DNA from: Acidobacteriota bacterium
Lineage (GTDB): Bacteria > Acidobacteriota > UBA890 > WLXD01
DNA length: 6,209 bases
Direction: 5' to 3'
Assembly: GCA_022571615.1 (NCBI GenBank)
Contig: JACZXM010000203.1
Span: forward strand, 1 to 6,209
Shown piece by piece: positions 1-5,759 of this stretch (its first letter is position 1; the number at the start of each line of letters is the position of its first letter). The notes beneath the pieces were generated by a model that saw only the letters and a list, made by a program, of their open reading frames with translations, did not search any database and was not told the DNA's origin. The position numbers and the translations under genes are program-made.

Positions 1-786
1 GGCCTCGGGGACCTCGATGGCGACGGTCTGCCCGAAATCGCGGTCGCCAACTTCGACACCGAGACCAACGCCCTGTACCTCAATCGCGGTGGCCTCGCCT
101 TCGAGGAGATCTCAGCCCGCAGTGGCTTCGGGCTGCCGTCGTTCAACCTGCTCGGCTTCGGCATGATTCTCGCCGACCTGAACGGCGATGCCGAGCTCGA
201 CGCCTACACCGCCAACGGTCACGTGCTCCAGCGGCCGGGGCGTGAGGGCGTCGGCTATGCCCAGCGGGACCTGTTGCTGTTGGGAAACGGCCAGGGCTCC
301 TTCGAGCCGGCCCGCTGCGGCCCGGGGCTCGCAACAGACCACGTGAGCCGGGCACTGGCGGCGGCCGACTACGACAACGACGGCGACCTCGACCTGGCGG
401 TGAGTGCCAGCGGCGGTCCGCTGCGCTTACTGCGCAACGATTCGCCGGCGGGCGGCTGGATCGGCGTCCGTCTCCGCGGGTTGTGGGGCAACCCGGCCGG
501 CATCGGGGCGCGGGTCACGCTGCTTGGCGAACCGAGACGCCGGGTGCAGTGGGCCCGCCGCGCCGACAGCTACCTGGCATCGAGAGATCCCCGCGTCCTG
601 TTTTCGTTACCCGAGAACCACGCACCAGCGGGGATCGAGGTACGTTGGCCCTCGGGCGTGATCTCCCGAGTCGGGTACCGTCCGGAGCTGGCGGGAACCT
701 ATCTCGAGATCACGGAACCGGGGGAGCCGACGCCGGCGGCCTCCGGCGACGGAGGCGGAAAGGCAAACGTGGGGAGCTCGAGCTGA
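1..786 (+). CDS. CRTAC1-like FG-GAP/VCBS and ASPIC/UnbV protein, 5' end missing
   Basis: The reading frame is open from the first base, so the gene starts outside the window; 261 residues and the TGA stop are visible. Three FG-GAP/VCBS calcium-binding blade motifs can be read: GDLDGDGLPEIAVAN (residues 3-17), ADLNGDAELDAYTANG (58-73) and ADYDNDGDLDLAVSA (122-136). Residues about 152-240 form an ASPIC/UnbV domain, with GIGARVTL and the typical VRWPSG near its end. The last 20 or so residues are a Pro/Gly/Ser-rich tail. Proteins with this layout are normally secreted or surface exposed and fold as beta-propellers that bind Ca2+ through the Asp-rich loops; the substrate or partner is unknown. 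An ATG at 163 lies in the same frame, but blade motifs continue upstream of it, so it is not the true start. The 3' end overlaps that of the convergent gene 699-3038, which encodes a second protein of the same type. Family assignment is firm; function is not. Confidence 0.9.
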   Translation, partial: GLGDLDGDGLPEIAVANFDTETNALYLNRGGLAFEEISARSGFGLPSFNLLGFGMILADLNGDAELDAYTANGHVLQRPGREGVGYAQRDLLLLGNGQGSFEPARCGPGLATDHVSRALAAADYDNDGDLDLAVSASGGPLRLLRNDSPAGGWIGVRLRGLWGNPAGIGARVTLLGEPRRRVQWARRADSYLASRDPRVLFSLPENHAPAGIEVRWPSGVISRVGYRPELAGTYLEITEPGEPTPAASGDGGGKANVGSSS

Positions 787-3038
787 CGTAGCTCATTGCT
801 TCCTTCGGTAACCCGATATAACCGGTCCACCGCCAGATCCTCGAAGCTTTGCGTCAGCCCGCTCGCCGGCCAGTGCACCTGTAGCCGCTCGATACGCCCG
901 GCGGCGCCGAGACCGATCTCGGCCCGCAACGGGTTGGCCCCGAAGCTACCGCCGCTACCGACGTGGTGGTAAATGGAGCGGATCTGGTCCCCATCGACGA
1001 CATCGACACGGATGCGCGCCCCGACGCCCTGCCGGTTCGACCGCGTTCCGACCAGCTGGATCTTCACCCAGTGATTGCCGAATCCCGGGTTCTCGAACAG
1101 GGCATTCGGGTACGGGTCGGACGGCCACATGCCGCCCATCTGGGCGAAGACGTCTTGGTCGCCGTCGTTGTCGAGATCGGCGAAGGCGATCCCGTGGCCC
1201 TTTTGCAGATGCCCGAAGCCACCGGCGAACGTAACGTCGACGAAGCGCCTGCCGCCTTCGCTGCGGTACATGACGTTGGGCATCAACCCCTCGTAGCCTG
1301 GATAGCCGGTGCCAAGAAAAAAGTCGAGCCAGCCGTCGTTGTCCAGGTCGCCGAAGTTGGCCCCCATGGGCAGCGTCGAAGCGTTCAGGCCGTATTGACC
1401 GCCGCCTTCCACGAAGCCTCCGCCACGCTGGCCAAGGTACAGGCGTGGCACGTCGGCCGGGAACGGGAGTCCCATCCGGCTCGCGGCCACATACCAGACT
1501 GGCGGCGAATCGCCCTCTTCGATCACCTTCTGATAGGTGTTGACCAACAGGTCGAGACGGCCGTCGTTGTTGGCGTCCCAGAACCAGACGGCGAAGCTGG
1601 ACACGGGTTGCGAAACGCCGAGATCCGCCGCCACGTCGGTAAACGTACCGTCGCGGTTGTTCCGGTACAGGCGGTTGGCCCCGGCGTAGTTGGAGACGTA
1701 CAAGTCAGGATAGTCGTCGTCGTTGAAATCGCCCCACACGACGCCCTTGGACCAACGGTAGTTCTGCACTCCGGCGGTTTCCGACACCTCCACGAACGTC
1801 CCGTCGCCGCCATTGCGGTACAGCTGCGACGGATAGCCCAGCTCTTGCGTGGACTCGTTGCCGATGTACAGATCGAGGTCGCCATCGTTGTCGTAGTCGC
1901 CCCATGCAGCGGTATGGGTCGGGTACTCCACGTCCCCGAGCCCGACATCGTAGGTCACGTCGGTAAAGGTGCGGTCGCCGTTGTTGCGAAGCAGCGAGTT
2001 GACCCACCGGCCCTCGGCGGCGAGCCAGGCCCCGCGCACTACGAGCACATCGATGTCACCGTCGTTGTCGTAGTCGGCCTGCACCATGTTGACCCCACCG
2101 ATGATCCCGATCAGGCCAGCGGATTCCGTGATCTCGACGAACTGGCCGTCGCCCTGATTGTGGAACAGGCGCAGCTGACCCGCCGGGTCGACCGTCGAGG
2201 TCATCACATCGAGCAGGCCGTCGGCGTCGAAGTCCTCCACGACGACGCCACCCGCATAGCCGTTTTGTGCCAGACCGACTGCGGGGGCAACATTGCGAAA
2301 GCGTGGGAAGTCGATCTCCGATTGAAAGACTTCGGGCGCGATCCGCAGATCGGCATCGAGACCGTCCGGATAACGCCCGATCATCATCGCCGCCAAATTG
2401 AGCAGCCATTTCGCCGCGATGTTGATCGGATGTTGACCCGGCGTGTTGCGCACGATGTCCGCGAACAGCGGAATCGCGGCCGCTGCATGGGTCGGATCAG
2501 AGTGCACGCCTGCCCCTCGGAGCGGCAAGATGCACGCCTCGGGGCTGTGCCGCTGCACACAGTTGATGGTCTCGGCTTCGCGCACGTGCGCCACACCGAG
2601 CAAGAACACCGTCGTTATCGCGTATCGGCCCCGGACCGACGGCGAGAGCTGCGAAAGCGAGTCGAGGATACTTCGAAAGAGCTGGATCGCGGCGGCGGAG
2701 TTGCCCATGCGCAGCTCGGCTTCGGCCAGTGCGCCGGCGATCTGAAGTCGTTGCTCCAACGGCCCATCGTCGGCCAGCGCCGCGTAGTCTGTGCGCGTCT
2801 CCTCGAGCCGCAGCCGAAACACGCGCTCGTGCGGGCTGGTGCGGGCGATCTCAGCCAACCGTGCCTTCATTCGCTCGTGGGAAGACACCGGTGCCGTGCT
2901 CGACTGCCACGCTCCGCGGCGCGGTGTGGCTCCGGAGGCGAGCGCCAAGCCGGCGCCGGCAAGCACGAGGGCGGGCAACAGAATCCCCCGGCGCTGGCCG
3001 AGCTTCCCCGACGGTTTGAATCGCTGGATCGTGGGCAT
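699..3038 (-). CDS. CRTAC1-like secreted seven-bladed FG-GAP protein with ASPIC/UnbV domain
   Basis: The product is 779 aa from the ATG at 3038. I prefer this start to an in-frame TTG at 3086 because the signal peptide then begins properly (basic residues, then a hydrophobic run ILLPALVLAGAGLALASGA, about residues 19-37) and a TATAAT box lies just upstream. Residues about 90-130 look like TPR-type helices. A Cys/His cluster NCVQRHSPEACILPL (159-173), followed by GVH, is typical of bacterial members as I recall them. Seven Asp-rich blade motifs follow, at about residues 269, 322, 381, 437, 488, 564 and 621; examples are DYDNDGDIDVLVV and GDLDNDGWLDFFLGTG. An ASPIC/UnbV domain spans about 653-745, with GVGARIRV, VGSGGSFG and VHWPASG. 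The tail is Pro-rich. Known members of the family bind Ca2+ in the blade loops and act outside the cell; the ligand of this one is unknown. It is divergent from the phosphodiesterase gene and overlaps the convergent paralogue by 88 bp. Confidence 0.93.
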   Translation of the reverse strand: MPTIQRFKPSGKLGQRRGILLPALVLAGAGLALASGATPRRGAWQSSTAPVSSHERMKARLAEIARTSPHERVFRLRLEETRTDYAALADDGPLEQRLQIAGALAEAELRMGNSAAAIQLFRSILDSLSQLSPSVRGRYAITTVFLLGVAHVREAETINCVQRHSPEACILPLRGAGVHSDPTHAAAAIPLFADIVRNTPGQHPINIAAKWLLNLAAMMIGRYPDGLDADLRIAPEVFQSEIDFPRFRNVAPAVGLAQNGYAGGVVVEDFDADGLLDVMTSTVDPAGQLRLFHNQGDGQFVEITESAGLIGIIGGVNMVQADYDNDGDIDVLVVRGAWLAAEGRWVNSLLRNNGDRTFTDVTYDVGLGDVEYPTHTAAWGDYDNDGDLDLYIGNESTQELGYPSQLYRNGGDGTFVEVSETAGVQNYRWSKGVVWGDFNDDDYPDLYVSNYAGANRLYRNNRDGTFTDVAADLGVSQPVSSFAVWFWDANNDGRLDLLVNTYQKVIEEGDSPPVWYVAASRMGLPFPADVPRLYLGQRGGGFVEGGGQYGLNASTLPMGANFGDLDNDGWLDFFLGTGYPGYEGLMPNVMYRSEGGRRFVDVTFAGGFGHLQKGHGIAFADLDNDGDQDVFAQMGGMWPSDPYPNALFENPGFGNHWVKIQLVGTRSNRQGVGARIRVDVVDGDQIRSIYHHVGSGGSFGANPLRAEIGLGAAGRIERLQVHWPASGLTQSFEDLAVDRLYRVTEGSNELRQLELPTFAFPPPSPEAAGVGSPGSVISR

Positions 3039-3047
3039 GCTGCCGCG

Positions 3048-3053
3048 ATTATA
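3048..3053 (-). promoter_or_regulatory. Candidate -10 box (TATAAT) for the CRTAC1-like gene
   Basis: The minus strand reads a perfect TATAAT in an otherwise very GC-rich stretch, ending 9 nt before the ATG at 3038. A transcript starting the usual 6-7 nt downstream would begin at about 3041, leaving a leader of only a few nucleotides. This agrees with the lack of any Shine-Dalgarno sequence before that ATG. No TTGACA-like -35 box is found at 16-18 bp (the bases there read GCGACC), so this is a -10 match alone. Confidence 0.4.
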
Positions 3054-3115
3054 GCGACGCTTGCGCGGCAGGTCGCGGCCGGCCAAGCTCGCCTGAATGA
3101 GTTGACAAGAAATCC

Positions 3116-3122
3116 AAGGAGG
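3116..3122 (+). promoter_or_regulatory. Strong Shine-Dalgarno sequence (AAGGAGG) before the phosphodiesterase gene
   Basis: AAGGAGG is a near-perfect anti-16S match, but it lies 16 nt before the ATG at 3139 and 13 nt before the alternative GTG at 3136, both further than usual. It is well spaced (5 nt) for a GTG at 3128, which opens the three-codon ORF GTG AAA GTG TGA. The TGA of that ORF overlaps the ATG (TGATG). It is therefore either a badly spaced ribosome site for the enzyme or the site of a tiny leader ORF coupled to it. Confidence 0.5.
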
Positions 3123-3138
3123 CCGTGGTGAAAGTGTG

Positions 3139-4443
3139 ATGGGTCTGGTAAGTGGGACTTGCGGGCGAGAGCAAGGAGCGACGACGAAGCGGATCGGCTA
3201 CTTGGTACTGGCGCTACTCGCTGCTACCGGCAGCAGCGCGACCGCGGAGCCGGCTCCTGCCGACACCGGCCACCCCACCGTCGTGCTGATGCTGTTCGAC
3301 GGTTTTGCGGCAACGACACGCGCCCTATACGCGACCCCCGAGCTCGATCGATTGCGCTCCGAGGGAGCGTGGAGCCACCAGCTCGCGGCCGCCTTCCCTA
3401 CCGTGTCCCTGGTCAACGGCATCACGGTGTCCACGGGTTGCTGGCCGCAGCGACATGGGATCGTGGGGAATCGATTCATCGATCCGCAACGCGGCATGTA
3501 CGACCATTCTCGCGACCCCGACTGGCTATTCTCGTGCGAGCACATCCATCAGGTGGTCGAGCGCCAGGGGCTGCGTGCTGCGGCCCTAGGATGGTACGGG
3601 AGCAGATCGGCAACCCGAGACCGGCAGGTTGGCAGGGAGGACGTCGAGTACGACTGCACCGACCCGCGCGACCTGGAGCGCAGCGCCGAAATCCTCAAGC
3701 TACTGGAAGAGCCCGCCTCGGATCGCCCCGATTTGATCGTCGCCTACTTCTGCGGCCCCGACGAGCCCCAGCACTTCGAGGGCATCGACAGCGACGCCAC
3801 CCGCGACGCGGTGGCAGAAGCCGACCGTATTGTGGGTCGGATCCGACGTCGCATCGCGTCGTTGCCAGACGCCCGCGACGTGACCTTGATGGTCGTGACC
3901 GATCACGGCATGACCCCGGTGTCGCGCCTCATAAACCTGACCCGGATCCTACGCCGCGTTGGCGTCAGCGGCCGGGTCGTCTCCAACGACGGCACCGCCT
4001 ACGTCTACCTCGAGGACCCTGGACGGGCACCAACAGCTCGCAGACTCCTCGGCGGTTATGCCGAATTCGATGCCTTCACGCGAGATCAGCCGCCCGAGTT
4101 CGCCCACCTCGGCGACAGCCAGCGGGTGGGCGACCTCGTGCTGGTGGCCCGACCACCGAGCTTTTTCGCCGATCCGGCGCTGTGGCCGTGGTACACGCGG
4201 TGGCTCGCCTGGATCGGTCCCGACTCCTACGACGTCGGCGGTCGGCTGCGCGCCGACCATGGTTACCCGCCCGATCATCCTGACATGTACGGCATCTTCT
4301 ACGCCTGGGGTGCCGGGGTAACGCCAGGCATCAACCTGGGTCGGATCGAGGCCATCGACATCCACCCGACGATCGCGCGGCTGCTCCACGTCTCCCCCGG
4401 CAAACCCATCGACGGCACGCCGCTAGGGCTCTCGGTCCAGTAA
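3139..4443 (+). CDS. Secreted type I phosphodiesterase/nucleotide pyrophosphatase (ENPP-like, alkaline phosphatase superfamily)
   Basis: The product is 434 aa from the ATG at 3139; a GTG directly before it adds one residue. The N-terminus has a Sec-like signal peptide: a long polar n-region, then GYLVLALLAATGSSATA to about residue 37, with likely cleavage near ATA-EP. The two-zinc active site of the NPP family can be read in order: D54 in LMLFDG, nucleophile S90 in FPTVS, N111 in HGIVGN, D208 and H212 in GPDEPQH, D255 and H256 in VTDHGM, and H374 in RADHGY. Spacing between motifs fits bacterial NPP enzymes such as the Xanthomonas one. Family members hydrolyse phosphodiester bonds of nucleotides or lysophospholipid and choline phosphodiesters at two Zn2+ ions, here probably in the periplasm. 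Most NPPs have Thr as nucleophile; Ser occurs in ENPP6. Substrate cannot be predicted. The gene is divergent from the CRTAC1-like gene and appears monocistronic. Confidence 0.92.
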   Translation: MGLVSGTCGREQGATTKRIGYLVLALLAATGSSATAEPAPADTGHPTVVLMLFDGFAATTRALYATPELDRLRSEGAWSHQLAAAFPTVSLVNGITVSTGCWPQRHGIVGNRFIDPQRGMYDHSRDPDWLFSCEHIHQVVERQGLRAAALGWYGSRSATRDRQVGREDVEYDCTDPRDLERSAEILKLLEEPASDRPDLIVAYFCGPDEPQHFEGIDSDATRDAVAEADRIVGRIRRRIASLPDARDVTLMVVTDHGMTPVSRLINLTRILRRVGVSGRVVSNDGTAYVYLEDPGRAPTARRLLGGYAEFDAFTRDQPPEFAHLGDSQRVGDLVLVARPPSFFADPALWPWYTRWLAWIGPDSYDVGGRLRADHGYPPDHPDMYGIFYAWGAGVTPGINLGRIEAIDIHPTIARLLHVSPGKPIDGTPLGLSVQ

Positions 4444-4653
4444 CCAGTGCGGATGTTTCCTGCCGTGCGATGTCGTCGCCCTGGTTCACGGCGCCCGGCG
4501 CCTGGCATCTGGTGATGCTGCGGCAAGGGTTGGCCTGGCCGAGTACATGGAGGCGCGGTCGTGAACATCATCGACGTGCTGCGGGGCCTGGAGACGTGGC
4601 AACCGTCTCTTCCGGTAAACAAACGCGTCCGCAACGCAGGTGCGAGAGAGATC
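4444..4653. other. Convergent intergenic region, no secure gene
   Basis: These 210 bp separate the stop of the phosphodiesterase gene (+) from the stop of the DUF4199 gene (-). The region holds GC-rich self-complementary pieces: GGCGCCCGGCGCC at about 4492-4504, a 5-bp stem GCATC-TGGT-GATGC at 4505-4518 and the stem at 4591-4609. None is followed by a T tract on either strand. A plus-strand ORF opens with GTG at 4561, seven bases after GGAGG (4549-4553). After about 31 codons it runs antisense into the DUF4199 gene, and I do not accept it as a gene. Confidence 0.6.
4591..4609. terminator. Possible bidirectional hairpin between convergent genes
   Basis: GAGACG (4591-4596) and CGTCTC (4604-4609) form a perfect 6-bp stem with a 7-nt loop, about 45 bp past the DUF4199 stop on the minus strand and about 150 bp past the phosphodiesterase stop on the plus strand. 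There is no run of T on either side, so it is not a classical intrinsic terminator. The position between convergent genes is the main argument for a role. Confidence 0.22.
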
Positions 4654-5208
4654 TCAGGTCACCGCGGCCGGGTTGCCGCCCCCTGCGGGCATTACCTGAC
4701 TGTTGCGAAGGACGAGAGCCGCAACCAGCGAAACTATCAATCCGACGGGAAAGATCTCCAGGAACGTCATCGGCAGCCGCAAGAGCAGGTTTCCATACTG
4801 CTGCTTCAGCTGCTCCATCTCGGACCCGAGCGCCTGCAACTCAACCTCGCTCATCCCCTCGGCTGTCTTGGAAGCGATGACGGACGTTGTGTATTGGTCG
4901 ATGAACGCATAGTCCGTCAGCGCGAGGTTGACCTCCCATGCGCCAACGTAGATCAAGCTGGCGACCCCGGTGATCCCCAACCCGAGAAGAAAGGCGGTTC
5001 CGAACCTGATGACACCACCGAGCTCCTGGTCCCGGTAACGTTTGATACCGACGAAGATCACGCTGAGCGCGACGATCATGATCAGATACCCCAGCCATTC
5101 GAGGGTGCTCATGGCGCTTTCCTCCCCTCCCAGGGCAAGGCCGAGGATGACACTGCCGATGATGATGACTCCCGAGATGATGCCGTACGTCAGAATGATC
5201 CTCTTCAT
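4654..5208 (-). CDS. DUF4199 family inner-membrane protein
   Basis: The product is 184 aa, with four predicted membrane helices at about residues 4-28, 36-55, 72-92 and 147-168. Between helices 3 and 4 lies a soluble stretch (about 93-145) containing a likely amphipathic or coiled segment (MSEVELQALGSEMEQLKQQY). The opening MKRIILTYGIISG, the GIKRYRD after helix 2 and the (F)G..F..GLGIT before helix 3 match DUF4199 proteins as I know them. The family has no established biochemical function. GGAGG at 5214-5218, 5 nt before the ATG, fixes the start. The gene follows the membrane-anchored LuxR-type regulator after 131 bp, a pairing I recall from other bacteria. The N-terminus resembles that of the regulator, which suggests that the two interact in the membrane. 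The gap upstream contains a perfect palindrome that may be its operator. Confidence 0.85.
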   Translation of the reverse strand: MKRIILTYGIISGVIIIGSVILGLALGGEESAMSTLEWLGYLIMIVALSVIFVGIKRYRDQELGGVIRFGTAFLLGLGITGVASLIYVGAWEVNLALTDYAFIDQYTTSVIASKTAEGMSEVELQALGSEMEQLKQQYGNLLLRLPMTFLEIFPVGLIVSLVAALVLRNSQVMPAGGGNPAAVT

Positions 5209-5213
5209 GGATA

Positions 5214-5218
5214 CCTCC
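5214..5218 (-). promoter_or_regulatory. Ribosome binding site of the DUF4199 gene
   Basis: The minus strand reads TAGGAGGTATCC before the ATG. GGAGG at 5 nt spacing is close to ideal, making this the best ribosome site in the window, and it supports the start at 5208. Confidence 0.8.
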
Positions 5219-5280
5219 TATCCGGGTTGCTCGTGGTTGACCGATGCCCGCACGCTACTCGGCGACCCCTCTCGAGTGCA

Positions 5281-5314
5281 TCACCCGAACGGGTGAATTT
5301 GCAGAAATCACCCG
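5281..5314. promoter_or_regulatory. Perfect 7-2-7 palindrome with a third half-site; candidate operator
   Basis: TCACCCGAACGGGTGA (5281-5296) is a perfect 16-bp dyad: heptamer TCACCCG, two-base centre, inverted heptamer. A third TCACCCG lies at 5308-5314. The dyad ends 73 bp before the DUF4199 start and lies just past the LuxR-type gene, so it fits an operator. NarL, of the same HTH family, binds heptamers in a 7-2-7 arrangement, but this heptamer does not match its TACYYMT consensus when the ACCC cores are aligned. As RNA, the middle copy could pair with either neighbour, giving mutually exclusive stems, so an attenuator-like role is an alternative. I see no convincing -10/-35 pair next to it. 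Confidence 0.5.
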
Positions 5315-5339
5315 GAATGACGATTTGCGGGGCCCAGCC

Positions 5340-5753
5340 TCAAGGGATCAACCGGAGCGACCTGGCCTTCTGGACCGCCGTGGTGCGGCGGGAGACCTCC
5401 ATCTTCTCGTAGAGATGGGCCAGGTGGGTCTTGATGGTGTTGGGCGAAATAAACAGCCGCTTGGCGATCTCCCTGTTGGAGTGACCCTCGGCCAACAGCA
5501 CGAGGACCTGATACTCGCGCTCGCTGATTCCCAGATAGTCAAGGGCTCGCCTGTTTTTCTCAAACGGCGCCGGGGGTGGGCGATAGGTCAGGCGGTGGCC
5601 GACCCAGATACCGAGCGCCGTGAACAGGGCAGCGACCACCACGACGTAGATCTCGGTAGAGAAGACCCGAACGGCGTACCGGTACTCGATCCACTGGAGG
5701 AAAAAGGCGGCTCCGGCGATGGCGAGGCCGTAGATCAGTACTGCGCGCTTCAT
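5340..5753 (-). CDS. Membrane-anchored LuxR/NarL-type HTH transcriptional regulator
   Basis: The product is 137 aa. Two hydrophobic segments come first, at about residues 4-20 (AVLIYGLAIAGAAFFLQ) and 35-54 (IYVVVVAALFTALGIWVGHR). A short Pro-rich linker follows, then a C-terminal LuxR-type DNA-binding domain (about 71-135): LGISEREYQVLVLLAEG, then the helix-turn-helix SNREIAKRLFISPNTIKTHL (92-111), then LYEKMEVSRRTTAV. There is no receiver or ligand-binding domain, so any signal must come through the membrane part or a partner. It should bind DNA as a dimer while tethered to the inner membrane. The start is supported by the MKR.VLIYG opening shared with DUF4199 and by the lack of another Met nearby; the ribosome site (AGGTTGAG) is weak. 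The gene begins 6 bp after the stop of the gluconate dehydrogenase-like gene, so co-transcription and translational coupling are likely. The DUF4199 gene is next downstream. Confidence 0.9.
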   Translation of the reverse strand: MKRAVLIYGLAIAGAAFFLQWIEYRYAVRVFSTEIYVVVVAALFTALGIWVGHRLTYRPPPAPFEKNRRALDYLGISEREYQVLVLLAEGHSNREIAKRLFISPNTIKTHLAHLYEKMEVSRRTTAVQKARSLRLIP

Positions 5754-5759
5754 CTCAAC

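Noticed and set aside
3102..3107. Perfect TTGACA on the plus strand before the phosphodiesterase gene
   Set aside because: At 17 bp spacing the -10 position reads GTGGTG, and a start there would fall on the ATG itself; probably a chance match.
963..3131. A 722-codon ORF on the plus strand, antisense to the CRTAC1-like gene
   Set aside because: Its protein is a run of Val/Ala/Arg/His without any domain, produced by the repeated Asp-Gly-Asp codons and high GC of the real gene. The minus strand encodes a complete recognisable family member across the same DNA.
3159..4283. A 374-codon ORF in another frame of the phosphodiesterase gene
   Set aside because: Arg/Pro-rich composition is typical of an out-of-frame reading of GC-rich DNA, while the other frame holds all NPP active-site motifs.
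4492..4504. GGCGCCCGGCGCC as an intrinsic terminator
   Set aside because: Only a 5-bp stem with 3-nt loop forms and no T tract follows on either strand.
4561..5412. A 283-codon plus-strand ORF across the DUF4199 gene and into the regulator gene
   Set aside because: Most of it is antisense to two recognisable genes and its sequence is charged low-complexity without a fold signature; only its first codons are worth a look, listed as a finding.
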